Shown: positions 42,677 through 54,849 of the stretch, one piece after another
Numbering within the stretch: the stretch's first letter is position 1
How the letters are laid out: each line of letters begins with the position of its first letter
Origin: Brachybacterium paraconglomeratum
GTDB lineage: Bacteria; Actinomycetota; Actinomycetes; Actinomycetales; Dermabacteraceae
Length of the DNA stretch: 64,000 nt
Direction: 5' to 3'
Assembly (NCBI RefSeq): GCF_003994255.1
Contig: NZ_ML133852.1
Location: 310,001-374,000, forward strand
Program-made: the position numbers and the translations under genes
The notes under the pieces: generated by a model
Databases searched by the model: none
Seen by the model: the letters and a program-made list of their open reading frames with translations, nothing else
What the model was told of the DNA's origin: nothing

Positions 42677-43444
42677 GTGACTGCTGAACAGAACCGCACC
42701 GCCCCCGCCCCACCGTCTGGACGCCCGGCCGGCGCCGTCTACGCCGACCGGGGCTCCTCCCACTTCGACATCCTCCTGGCCGCCATGGTCACGGTCGTGA
42801 TCCTCTCCGGCATCGGAGCCGCCAAGGGCGTCAGCTTCGGCGACGTGCCCGGCACCGGGTTCGAGATCATCACCGACGGCGGCTTCTTCCTCTTCCCCCT
42901 CGCCTACGTGCTCGGCGACATCATCACCGAGCTGTACGGCCCCCGCAGCGCCCGCCGCGCCATCCTCACCTCCTTCGCCGTGAGCATCCTCGCCTCGCTC
43001 AGCTACCAGGTGATCATCGCGCTGCCGCCCTTCCCCGACGAGTACGGCCTCGCCAAGCAGGAGGCCCTCGAGCTCGCCCTCGGGCCGGTCTGGATCGTCG
43101 TGCTCGCGGGCCTCGCCGGCTTCCTCGCCGGGCAGACCCTGAACTCCCTGGTCGTCTCCCGCATGAAGCGCCGGATGGGGGAGCGGGGCCTGATCGCGCG
43201 CCTGTTCACCTCGAGCGGCCTCGGCGAGCTCGTGGACACGATCATCTTCTGCGCCATCGCCTCGGTCGCGATCGGCATCACCACCTTCGAGCAGTACGTG
43301 GAGTACACCGTGCTCGGCGTGCTCTACAAGGTGCTCGTCCAGTACGCGATGATCCCGGTGACCTCCGCGGTGATCCGCTGGCTGAAGCGCACGGACCCCA
43401 CCTATCAGCGACGGCTGGCGGAGCAGGGGACGGGCGCGGCCTGA
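42677..43444 (+). CDS. Queuosine precursor transporter (YhhQ family)
   Basis: A 255-residue membrane protein of the YhhQ/VUT-1 family, which takes up 7-deazaguanine queuosine precursors. About six hydrophobic segments are visible, with the family motifs G-G-F-F-L-F-P-L-A-Y-V-L-G-D-I-I-T-E-L-Y-G and S-S-G-L-G-E-L-V-D-T-I-I-F. GTG 42677 is 6 nt after a TACCCT box; GTG 42662 is in frame but lies before the box. No queuosine gene is nearby. The N terminus is Pro/Ala-rich and cytoplasmic. Confidence 0.85.
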   Translation: MTAEQNRTAPAPPSGRPAGAVYADRGSSHFDILLAAMVTVVILSGIGAAKGVSFGDVPGTGFEIITDGGFFLFPLAYVLGDIITELYGPRSARRAILTSFAVSILASLSYQVIIALPPFPDEYGLAKQEALELALGPVWIVVLAGLAGFLAGQTLNSLVVSRMKRRMGERGLIARLFTSSGLGELVDTIIFCAIASVAIGITTFEQYVEYTVLGVLYKVLVQYAMIPVTSAVIRWLKRTDPTYQRRLAEQGTGAA

Positions 43445-43666
43445 GCGACCGTCCCGCGCCGCCCGGTGGACCGCGGCGATCGTCGGCCCCGCCCGGAGGC
43501 TCGTGCTCGCCGGGTCCTCGCCGAGGGGTGCAGCGGCCGGCCGACCTGCGGCCCTCGTCCCGCCCGACGAAGGTCACGGGCGGCGCCCGAGGGCTCGACG
43601 ATGGTCGGCCGAGGCGCCGACGAAGCGGCACTTCCTCGGCGGTGCGAGGGCGGGGAGGGTGGTCCC

Positions 43667-44695
43667 ATGAGCACGACGCACACCTCCTCGCCCCCGCCCC
43701 GCGATCCCGTCGGCCGGGTCCCGTCCGCCGCGGCCCCGTCGGCCGCCGAGCCGTCGGGCGCTCCCGTCGCCGCTGATACCGCCCCCCGTCCCGCCGCTGC
43801 ACCCGGTTCCGCCCCTGAACCCCGCTCGGGCCTCGACCCGGAGCGTCCCTTCGGCGCACACCTGCGCCTGGCCTGGTGGAAGCCGCTGCTGATCATCCCC
43901 GGCCTGCTCGTGGCGATGGTCGTGCTCCAGACCGTGCTGACGCTGATCGTCGTCCTCATGGAGATGGCCGCCTTCGGCCGCGACCCGATGGACGCGACCA
44001 TCAGCCCGCTGATGATGGCCGTGATGAACCTCGGCCTCGCCGCCATGGGACCGCTGGCGATCCTGGTCACTGCGCTGGTGGCGCGCGTTCCCTGGCGCTC
44101 GCTGATCGCCTCGCCGCGGCGGGCGAGCCTGCGTCGCGGCCTGGTGTACGCAGGGGCGTTCTCGGCGCTCGTCGGAGTCGCGCTCGCGCTCACCGCCCTG
44201 ATCGACCCGTCGGCCGCGGGGATCGGGCAGTTCGCGATCACCTCGACCACGATCGGGCTGGTCCTGGTCGCTCTGCTGACCACCCCGCTGCAGGCGGCGG
44301 GGGAGGAGCTGCTGTTCCGCGGGGCGATGATGCCGCTGCTCGCCTCCTGGGTCCGAGCGGTCAGGCCCGCGCTCGTGCTCGGCATGATCGCCTCGAGCAT
44401 CGTCTTCGGCCTCGTGCACATGTCGGTGGATCCGTGGCTGCTGAGCTACTACGCGGTCTTCGGGCTGTGCATGGCGGCGATGGCCGTGATCAGCCGCGGG
44501 CTGGAGGCGCCGATCGCCTTCCACGTGATGAACAACCTGATCATGATGGTCGTCGGTGCGCTCTTCGCCGGAGGCGGCGGCATCGTCATCGACCGCAGCG
44601 TGGGGATGGGCGGGCCGGTCATGCTCGTGTTCATCGTGGTGGACCTCGTGGCCGTCGGCCTGGTGTGGCTGTACGAGAGGTCACAGCGTCCCTAG
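43667..44695 (+). CDS. CPBP family intramembrane metalloprotease
   Basis: A 342-residue protein with a Pro/Ala-rich N-terminal tail of about 60 residues and seven to eight membrane helices. The CPBP (Abi/CaaX-protease) motifs are present: G-E-E-L-L-F-R-G with the E-E-x-x-x-R catalytic pair, a second F-G-L-V-H-M, and A-F-H-V-M-N-N. Such proteins cleave membrane substrates or serve in peptide maturation or immunity. GGGAGG is 10 nt before ATG 43667. The 222 bp upstream hold no gene that I can support. No partner or bacteriocin gene is visible nearby. Confidence 0.88.
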   Translation: MSTTHTSSPPPRDPVGRVPSAAAPSAAEPSGAPVAADTAPRPAAAPGSAPEPRSGLDPERPFGAHLRLAWWKPLLIIPGLLVAMVVLQTVLTLIVVLMEMAAFGRDPMDATISPLMMAVMNLGLAAMGPLAILVTALVARVPWRSLIASPRRASLRRGLVYAGAFSALVGVALALTALIDPSAAGIGQFAITSTTIGLVLVALLTTPLQAAGEELLFRGAMMPLLASWVRAVRPALVLGMIASSIVFGLVHMSVDPWLLSYYAVFGLCMAAMAVISRGLEAPIAFHVMNNLIMMVVGALFAGGGGIVIDRSVGMGGPVMLVFIVVDLVAVGLVWLYERSQRP

Positions 44696-44772
44696 GATGG
44701 TGCGATCGAGTCGGGCGGGATCCCTGTGATCTCCTCCCGGCTCGTCGTCTGCCGATCCCCAGAAGGAGCACC

Positions 44773-46200
44773 GTGGCCCCCGCCGCCGACGACATCCCCC
44801 GCGAGGATCCCGCCCAGGACCCGCGCCCCGAGCCGACCACCTCCACCGGCCCGGTCCCCACCTCCACCGGTTCCGTCCCCACCGTCACCGGATCGATCCC
44901 CACCATCACCGGCGCGATCCCCGTCCTCGAGGACCCTGCCGATCACGAGCTCGCGCACCTGCCCGACGAGGAGCAGCTGAGCCGCACCCGCGCCAAGGTC
45001 ACCGTGATGGTGATCGTCGTGCTGACCACGCTGAGCGCGATCGGCCCGCTCGCCACCGACATGTACATCCCCGCCTTCCCGGAGGTGGCGGGCGAGCTGG
45101 GCACCACCGCCTCGCGGATGCAGCTGACGATCACCGCGTTCTTCCTCGGCACCGCGAGCGGCCAGATCGTCGCCGGTCCGCTCTCGGACCGCATGGGCCG
45201 GCGCGGCCCGCTGCTGATCGGGATCATCCTGTGCCTGCTCGCGTCGATCGGCTGCGCCCTGGCACCCTCGGTCGAGGTGCTGCTGGTGCTGCGCGTGCTG
45301 CAGGGGATCGGCGGCGGCTTCGGGATGGTGCTGGGTCGCGCGGTGCTGATCGACATGACCGACGGCCCCGAGCTGTTCCGGATCATGAACATCATGCAGG
45401 GCGTCGGCGGCGTCGCCCCGATCGTCGCCCCGCTGCTGGGCGGGATCATCCTGGTGTTCGGCCAGTGGCGCGAGATCTTCGTGGTCATCTCGGTGATGTC
45501 TCTGATCTCGCTGATCGGCGTGCTCTTCCTGATCCCCGAGTCGCTGCCGGTCTCCCGGCGACACTCGGGCGGCTTCCGCACCTTCCTGCGCAACTGCCGC
45601 ACCCTGCTGGGCCGACGGATCTTCGTCGCATACATGCTGGTGAACGCGTTCTCGGCCTTCGCGCTGATGGCGTACGTCTCCGCGTCGTCCTTCGTGGTGC
45701 AGGAGATGCTGGGCTTCTCCTCGAGCGAGTACTCGGTGAGCTTCGCGATCAACTCGATGGGCATGATGGCGATGTCGCTGCTCTCGGCGCGGCTGACCCG
45801 CACCATCCATCCGCGCAGGCTGATCCGCGTCGGCCTGATCGTGGTGTCCCTCGCGAGCTTCTCGCTGCTGATCGGGAGCCTGTTCCTGGACACCCCGGCG
45901 TGGATCGTGCTGCCGGCGTTCTTCTTCACCGTCGCACCGCAGGGCATGATCTTCGGCAACGGCGGCGCGCTCGCCTCGGACCAGGCGCGCGAGTTCGCCG
46001 GGACGGGCTCGGCGATGCTGGGCCTCGGCTTCTCCTTCGCCGCCTCGATCGCGGCGCCGCTCGTCGGTGTGGCAGGAACTCATTCCTCGCTGCCGATGGC
46101 GATCGCGATGGTGTGCGGCGTGCTGATCTCCGGCGCCTTCTTTGTCATGGCGGGCCGGGGGAGCGGCGCCGACACCGGAAGGATGCCGGGTGAGGCCTGA
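44773..46200 (+). CDS. Bcr/CflA family multidrug MFS exporter
   Basis: A 475-residue drug/proton antiporter with twelve membrane helices. The Bcr/CflA marks are the helix 1 segment P-L-A-T-D-M-Y-I-P-A-F-P, the loop G-P-L-S-D-R-M-G-R-R-G-P-L-L-I-G, and R-V-L-Q-G-I-G-G-G-F-G-M-V-L-G-R-A in helix 4-5. The first 75 residues are an unusual cytoplasmic tail with T-S-T-G-x-V-P / T-x-T-G-x-I-P repeats. GTG 44773 has AGAAGGAG 5 nt upstream. It follows the CPBP gene by 77 bp but probably has its own promoter. Confidence 0.9.
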   Translation: MAPAADDIPREDPAQDPRPEPTTSTGPVPTSTGSVPTVTGSIPTITGAIPVLEDPADHELAHLPDEEQLSRTRAKVTVMVIVVLTTLSAIGPLATDMYIPAFPEVAGELGTTASRMQLTITAFFLGTASGQIVAGPLSDRMGRRGPLLIGIILCLLASIGCALAPSVEVLLVLRVLQGIGGGFGMVLGRAVLIDMTDGPELFRIMNIMQGVGGVAPIVAPLLGGIILVFGQWREIFVVISVMSLISLIGVLFLIPESLPVSRRHSGGFRTFLRNCRTLLGRRIFVAYMLVNAFSAFALMAYVSASSFVVQEMLGFSSSEYSVSFAINSMGMMAMSLLSARLTRTIHPRRLIRVGLIVVSLASFSLLIGSLFLDTPAWIVLPAFFFTVAPQGMIFGNGGALASDQAREFAGTGSAMLGLGFSFAASIAAPLVGVAGTHSSLPMAIAMVCGVLISGAFFVMAGRGSGADTGRMPGEA

Positions 46201-46373
46201 GCCCTGCCCGCCCTTGATCCCGCGCATGCTCCCCGGCCTCGCCTCGTTGCGCATGACGCACATCACAGCGAGAATAAGGGGGAGCGGCCCCAGGGCATGG
46301 GTGCAAGCGCTCCAGCGCCCCTGACCTGCATTGATACACCAGTCGTGCTGACGGAGCTTCGGACGGAGTGAGC

Positions 46374-46589
46374 ATGAATGAGACGTGGCAACGCATTCGA
46401 CGACGGCTCAGCCCGGGCGGAACACCGTCTCTGCCCGAGCTGTACCCGGGCGAGAAGGGCGTCGACTCCATCGAGATCGCGCACGACGCGGACGCCGCCG
46501 GTCTCGACGTTCCCGGCCCTAAGGATGAGTTCCTGGACAGCGGTCGGATAACCCTCGCAGCGCCGGACGATGCCGAGGATGACCGCTGA
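46374..46589 (+). CDS. Small acidic hypothetical protein
   Basis: A 71-residue protein that I do not recognise. A basic N terminus (W-Q-R-I-R-R-R-L-S-P-G-G) is followed by an acidic C-terminal two thirds ending P-D-D-A-E-D-D-R; there is no membrane helix or signal. GGAG lies 7 nt before ATG 46374; GTG 46368 is also in frame. Codon pattern is GC-rich at third positions, which favours a real gene over chance. It lies about 310 bp before the dif-like site, in the least densely coded stretch of the window. Confidence 0.5.
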   Translation: MNETWQRIRRRLSPGGTPSLPELYPGEKGVDSIEIAHDADAAGLDVPGPKDEFLDSGRITLAAPDDAEDDR

Positions 46590-46773
46590 GGTCGACGGCC
46601 CTGACGCACCGCATGCCATCTTTATGCCGTCTTCACACCGGGCATCGCCTACGCATCGTCGACAGCGCCCAGCGACTGCCCGGAGGCAGAACACGTCCAC
46701 ATCTCGCTGCCACAAGGTCCCGGAAGACTAGGCACTGCGACGACACGAGAGGTGATGCCGGCGTGAGACGACG

Positions 46774-46820
46774 CTCGGAGTCATGACCGGTCGTAGACAC
46801 TCGGAGACCTGACCGGTCGT
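46774..46820. repeat. Imperfect 21-bp direct repeat with GACCGGTC palindrome
   Basis: Copies at 46774-46794 and 46800-46820 agree at 18 of 21 positions with a 26-bp period. Each contains the 8-bp palindrome GACCGGTC. They could be a protein-binding pair or the scar of a mobile element; nothing else decides this. Confidence 0.75.
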
Positions 46821-46901
46821 GATCGAGTGGCATGCTTCGATCGCTTCATGAAAGGAATACCGACTGATACCCGCCACTCGGTTCTGAACACCTCTGAACA
46901 C

Positions 46902-46929
46902 TGGGCCGATAATGCACGTTATGTAAAGT
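46902..46929 (+). other. dif: dif-like XerC/XerD recombination site
   Basis: Left arm TGGGCCGATAA (46902-46912), 6-nt spacer TGCACG and right arm TTATGTAAAGT (46919-46929) follow the 11-6-11 layout of chromosomal dif sites. Against the published actinobacterial consensus (CCGATAAT...ACATTATGTCAAGT core) only about three fixed positions differ. The GGGGGAG heptamer changes strand across this point, which supports a role as the chromosome-dimer resolution site in the terminus. Two TCTGAACAC copies abut its left side. Confidence 0.8.
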
Positions 46930-46962
46930 ACGGTGAGAGGCCCGGGCTGCTTGCCCTCCCCC

Positions 46963-50890
<3,928 letters not shown>

Positions 50891-50894
<4 letters not shown>

Positions 50895-52189
50895 TGCAGC
50901 GCCTCCCGCAGGCGGGTGATGTACCAGTTCACGAACGCTTCGACCTGGTACTCGCTCTTCATGTAGGGGCCCGGTTCGTAGGCGGGGCTGGCGGCGCCGC
51001 GCTGGCACAGCTCGACGAACGCCTTGTCCTGCAGGTTGGTCCGCTTCCAGGTGTGCGTCAAGGTCTCGAGGTCGTAGTCGACGCCCTCGACGGCGTCGTC
51101 GGCGACCAGCCAGGTGGTGCGCACCAGCGTGCGCTCCTCGTCGAGGGGGAACGCCGCGAAGGTGATGACGTGATCGCCGAGGAGGTGGAACCAGCTGTTG
51201 GGCTGCAGGTGCATGGAGCAGCGGCCCAGCCGGAAGTCGGGCAGGTCCCCCAGCAGCTTCTTCGACAGCCGACGGCCGTCGGCCGAGAACGACTCCCCCT
51301 CGCCGTCGAGCGGCTCGCGCGAGATGCGGATGCCGGCCTCGCGGGTGTCGAGCTCCTCGACCACCTCGAACGGCAGACCGTACCGACGGCATCGCTGCTC
51401 GAGGGCGGCGCTCGCCGAGAGGTTGCGGTCCCACACGTCGGCGAGGTGGGACGGCACCGTCTCGTCGGTGAGGCCCCAGGTGGGGAACAGCGAGCACGCC
51501 AGCTCGGGGTGGCCGTCGCAGTGGTAGCACTCGCGGTTGTTCTCCATCACGAGCTTCCAGTTGCCCTGCTCCACGATGTCCTGCTGGTACGCGACCTTCG
51601 TCGCGCCGAGCTCGTGCGGCTCGATGTACGGACGGAAGATCTCGGCGACCTCGTCGAAGTCCTCCGGCGGCTCCGCCGCGATGCACACGAAGATCAGGCC
51701 GCCCACCACTCTGCAGTGCGCGCGCTTGAGCGCGAAGCAGCCGGCGTCGAAGTCGATCTCGCCGGGCGCGGAGGCGTGGATCAGCGCTCCGTCCGGGGCG
51801 TACGTCCACGAGTGGTACCCGCACACGAGGTTTCCCGTCGTGCCGGAGTCCTCCGTGAGGATCCGGGCGCCGCGGTGGCGGCACACGTTGTGCAGGGCCC
51901 TGACGGAGCCGTCGTCGTGGTGCAGCAGGATGAGCGCATAGGGGCCGAAGTCGACGGTGATGTAGTCGCCCGGCTCGGGCAGCTCGGCGATGCTCCCCGC
52001 GAACAGCCAGTGCCGTCCGAAGACGGCGCGCATGTCGAGGTCGAACAGCTGCCTGTCGGTGTAGAACGGGGCCGTCAGCGAGAAGCCGGGCCGACGGGAG
52101 TCGATGAGCGCCTGGAGCTCGGAGAGCTTCTCGGGCGCGATGGCGGCCGTCGCGAAGGGTGCTGCGGGTCGTGCGTCGATCGTGGCCAT
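50891..52189 (-). CDS. gbcA: Glycine betaine monooxygenase, Rieske oxygenase subunit
   Basis: A 432-residue Rieske non-haem iron oxygenase that removes one methyl group from glycine betaine as formaldehyde and leaves dimethylglycine. Rieske ligands are C103-x-H105 and C123-x2-H126 (C-R-H-R-G, C-G-Y-H-S-W). The mononuclear iron site has E-N-N-R-E-C-Y-H-C-D-G-H with H223 and H227, the pattern of GbcA and stachydrine demethylases. GGGAGAG precedes ATG 52189. It leads the operon gbcA-gbcB-dmgO and is divergent from a LysR gene. Stachydrine or carnitine as substrate cannot be excluded, but dmgO next door favours betaine. Confidence 0.87.
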
Positions 52190-52295
52190 GCTCTCCCTCA
52201 TCGTCGGGGGATGACAGCGGATACGCAGAAGGCTAGCGCCGCGGATCATGCACGATAAGCGCGAATCATCGACGAGTGCAGTGCAGAATCTCCGC

Positions 52296-53231
52296 ATGAT
52301 CGATCCTCGCCTCGTCACCCTGCGCACCTTCGCCCGATGCGGGACCGTCGCGGCCACCGCGGAGCTCATGGGCTACTCCCCCTCGGCGGTGTCGGCGCAG
52401 CTGAGAGAGCTGCAGCAGTCCCTGGGCCAGACGCTGCTCACACGCGACGGCCGAGGGCTGCGCCTGACCGCCGCGGGGAAGGAGCTGGTGCGCCGCAGCG
52501 ACGCGCTGTTCGCGCAGTGGGAGCAGATCCGGGCCGCGAGCGCGAGCGCGGACGGTCAGGTCCCGGGGCAGTTCGGCATCGGCGGCTTCTCCACCGCGGC
52601 CTCGCACCTCATCGCCCCCCTCCTGCCCCGCCTGCGCGACCTGCACCCCTCCGTCGAGGTCCAGGTGATGGAGGCGAGCCCGGCACGCTGCTTCGACCTG
52701 CTGGTGGCCGAGCGCATCGACGTGGCGGTGGTCGTCTCGATGCAGGGCGAGGTGCTTCTCGAGGCCGATCCCCGGTTCGAGAAGATCACCCTGCTCGACG
52801 ACCCGCTGGACGTCATGGTGCCGGCGGGCCACCCGCTCGCCGCGCAGGAGCGCGTGTCGCTGGACCAGCTCGTCGCCGACCCGTGGGTGACCGACCAGCC
52901 CGGCTCCGCCTATCGCGCGCTGTTCACGACCGCTTTCACGGCGGCAGGCCTCACCCCGCGGATCGCCCACGAGGCCACGGAGTGGGGGACGGCCATCGCC
53001 CTCGTCGGCGCCGGAGCGGGGGTCGGCCTGCTCCCCCGCCTGGTGAGCCTCTCGGACTCCCCCGGCGTTCGTCGTGTGCGCCTGGCGGGCCCGGGCCGTC
53101 TGAGCCGGCGCATCATCGCGGCGATGCGTGCCGGCAGCGCCGAGGCCCAGCTCCCCCGCGACTCGATCCGGCTGCTGCGCGAGATCGCCCAGGACGTCCT
53201 CGCCACCCACCTCGCCGGGGAGAGCGACTAG
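52296..53231 (+). CDS. LysR family regulator of the betaine demethylation genes
   Basis: A 311-residue LysR-type regulator. The N-terminal helix-turn-helix reads L-R-T-F-A-R-C-G-T-V-A-A-T-A-E-L-M-G-Y-S-P-S-A-V-S-A-Q-L-R-E-L, and the rest is the periplasmic-binding-protein-like effector domain. It is transcribed away from gbcA across a 106-bp gap, the classic arrangement for a LysR activator of a divergent catabolic operon. The gap contains AT-rich half-sites (ATCATGCACGAT near 52246) that could be its operator. The inducer is probably betaine or dimethylglycine; that is inference. Confidence 0.88.
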   Translation: MIDPRLVTLRTFARCGTVAATAELMGYSPSAVSAQLRELQQSLGQTLLTRDGRGLRLTAAGKELVRRSDALFAQWEQIRAASASADGQVPGQFGIGGFSTAASHLIAPLLPRLRDLHPSVEVQVMEASPARCFDLLVAERIDVAVVVSMQGEVLLEADPRFEKITLLDDPLDVMVPAGHPLAAQERVSLDQLVADPWVTDQPGSAYRALFTTAFTAAGLTPRIAHEATEWGTAIALVGAGAGVGLLPRLVSLSDSPGVRRVRLAGPGRLSRRIIAAMRAGSAEAQLPRDSIRLLREIAQDVLATHLAGESD

Positions 53232-53247
53232 GGCGGCGGGCCCTGCC

Positions 53248-53278
53248 GTGCGGCGGGATCACGGGGAGCCCGCGGCAC
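53248..53278. terminator. Hairpin between lysR and the next convergent gene
   Basis: Arms 53248-53257 and 53269-53278 pair at 9 of 10 positions around an 11-nt loop. It follows the lysR stop by 17 bp and faces the convergent gene ending at 53321. A second, shorter hairpin lies at 53280-53305. Confidence 0.5.
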
Positions 53279-53320
53279 TGCTCCCCCGTCGCCCGGACCG
53301 GGAGCGGTCGCCTCGTGCCC

Positions 53321-53893
53321 TCAGCAGGCCGCGACGACCCCGCGCCCGCCGTCCCAGGCGGCGACGAGACGGACTGCGCCGTCGAGCCCGTCGACCGTGC
53401 GCGCGATCGTGAACGTCTCGTCGCCGTCGAGCAGCTCCTCGAGGGTCGGCGCGACCTCGCCCTCGTCGACCTCGAGCGTCAGCTCCACCGACTGCGGACG
53501 CGTCCCGGCGGGCGTGCCGTCGGGCGCGAAGGTCTCCAGCACCGCCTGCTGCTGCTCGCCGGCGAGCGCCCGGGCGAAGCATTCGATCGCGAGCTCGTCC
53601 TCGAGGCCGTCGTAGACGTAGCGGGTGCCCAGCACCGAGTGGTCCATCGTGGTCACCAGCTGCGCCGCGGGGTCCTCGAGCGGCGCGCCCCGGTAGGTCA
53701 GCGGCAGGTGGTAGATGCTCTCCCCCACACGCACGAGGTGGCACTCGACGCCGACCTCGCCGGACGGGTCGTCGAAGCGGTACGCGCCGAGCACCTGGAG
53801 CTCCTCGTCCTCGCCCCAGGGGCGGGAGGTGAGCAGCTCTCGCAGCACCTCGGGCTTCGTCGGGCTGAGCTCTGCCTTGTAGATGATCGCCAT
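53321..53893 (-). CDS. Maltokinase N-terminal cap-like protein
   Basis: A 190-residue protein that starts M-A-I-I-Y-K-A-E-L-S-P-T-K-P-E-V-L and contains R-P-W-G-E, D-D-P-S-G-E-V-G-V-E and I-Y-H-L-P-L-T-Y-R-G-A-P-L. This is the pattern of the N-terminal cap region of actinobacterial maltokinase (Pep2/Mak), here as a stand-alone protein without the kinase domain. Such stand-alone copies are common in actinobacteria and of unknown role, possibly in glycogen or trehalose metabolism. ATG 53893 gives the family-typical start. There is no neighbouring glycogen gene. Confidence 0.7.
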   Translation of the reverse strand: MAIIYKAELSPTKPEVLRELLTSRPWGEDEELQVLGAYRFDDPSGEVGVECHLVRVGESIYHLPLTYRGAPLEDPAAQLVTTMDHSVLGTRYVYDGLEDELAIECFARALAGEQQQAVLETFAPDGTPAGTRPQSVELTLEVDEGEVAPTLEELLDGDETFTIARTVDGLDGAVRLVAAWDGGRGVVAAC

Positions 53894-53977
53894 GTCCCCA
53901 ACGTAGTCCCCCGACGTGCCGCGACACGCATGAGAGCGTCCACATCCGGGGTTCACCGAGATCTCATCGGGAGTTCA

Positions 53978-53983
53978 TAGGGT
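53978..53983 (+). promoter_or_regulatory. -10 box of the membrane-protein gene at 53991
   Basis: TAGGGT ends 7 nt before ATG 53991, and there is no ribosome-binding site between them, which again suggests a leaderless message. The -35 region is weak. Confidence 0.4.
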
Positions 53984-53990
53984 GTCCGAT

Positions 53991-54794
53991 ATGACTGACC
54001 CCGCCGCCGTGCGCACCGCAGACGCACGCGCCACCGACGCCGTCACTCCCGACGAGGCCGACTTCCGCCCGCTCTCGCTCCCCCGCATCGCCGCCCGCCT
54101 GATCGCCGTGGCGGTGGTGATCATCCTCGTCGCGCTCGTGACGCTGCTGGCCCATCAGCGCATCACCGGCGTCACCTCGCAGAACTTCCACACCGTGTTC
54201 TGGTACTTCGACGTGGGGCGCGAGTACAACATGGCGACCTGGTACAACTCCGGCCTCTGGCTGCTGCTGGGCGGGCTCGCGGCGATGATCGCCCTGGCCG
54301 GGCCGTCCTTCCGTCGCTCCTGGTGGCTGCTGGCGGTGGTGGCGCTGCTCGCCTCGGTCGACGAGTACCTCGAGATCCACGAGCGCTTCGACGTGCCTGG
54401 CGACCGGCTCGTGGCGCTGCTGCCGTTCGACGTCGGGTTCACCTGGGTCCTCGTCGGCGCGCCGATCGCGCTGGTGATCGGGCTGCTCCTGCTGCGCCTG
54501 GTGCTCTCGCTCCCCCGCCGGGCGCTGATCGGGATCCTGCTGGGCGGGGCGCTGTTCCTGGTGGGCGCGGTCGGGGTGGAGAGCCTGAACGGCCGTCATC
54601 TGGCGGCATCGGACTGGATCGTGGACAACCGCTACATCTGCGGCACGATGATCGAGGAGCTGCTGGAGATGAGCGGGATCGCCCTCGCGCTCGCGGCCCT
54701 GATCAGCCTCTTCCAGCACGATGCTGCGAGCGGCCACTACCGGCTGGATCCGGCGGTGCAGCGGAGGGCTCCGCGCCGGCCAGGCGCGCCATGA
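53991..54794 (+). CDS. Integral membrane protein of unknown function
   Basis: A 267-residue protein with about six hydrophobic segments and a short charged N terminus. I do not recognise a family. Acidic groups lie next to or inside the hydrophobic segments (S-V-D-E-Y-L-E-I-H-E-R-F and M-I-E-E-L-L-E-M-S), which may mean metal or proton handling. ATG 53991 sits 7 nt after a TAGGGT box. It converges on the HAD hydrolase gene with 55 bp between. The last 25 residues are basic and Pro-rich. Function cannot be inferred from position. Confidence 0.7.
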   Translation: MTDPAAVRTADARATDAVTPDEADFRPLSLPRIAARLIAVAVVIILVALVTLLAHQRITGVTSQNFHTVFWYFDVGREYNMATWYNSGLWLLLGGLAAMIALAGPSFRRSWWLLAVVALLASVDEYLEIHERFDVPGDRLVALLPFDVGFTWVLVGAPIALVIGLLLLRLVLSLPRRALIGILLGGALFLVGAVGVESLNGRHLAASDWIVDNRYICGTMIEELLEMSGIALALAALISLFQHDAASGHYRLDPAVQRRAPRRPGAP

Positions 54795-54849
54795 GTGCCG
54801 CGCCGGTGCGGGCGAGCAGCACCACGTGGGCCGTCCGGGTCGACGGCGG

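Larger units (their letters stand above)
46590..46962. other. Gene-free stretch before the demethylation genes
   Basis: No gene can be supported here. The stretch is visibly less GC-rich than its neighbours and holds an imperfect 21-bp direct repeat (46774-46794 and 46800-46820), a 9-bp repeat TCTGAACAC at 46883 and 46893, and the dif-like site at 46902-46929. A short open frame from 46827 runs backwards through the dmgo gene and is rejected. Confidence 0.7.

Noticed and set aside
46590-46962. A complete insertion sequence in the gene-poor stretch
   Set aside because: No transposase frame or convincing terminal inverted repeats were found; only short repeats and the dif-like site are present.
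53232-53320. A second dif-like site at the right edge of the demethylation genes
   Set aside because: Read on both strands, this gap has no CCGATAAT or TTATGT core, so a dif-flanked integrated element is not supported by sequence.
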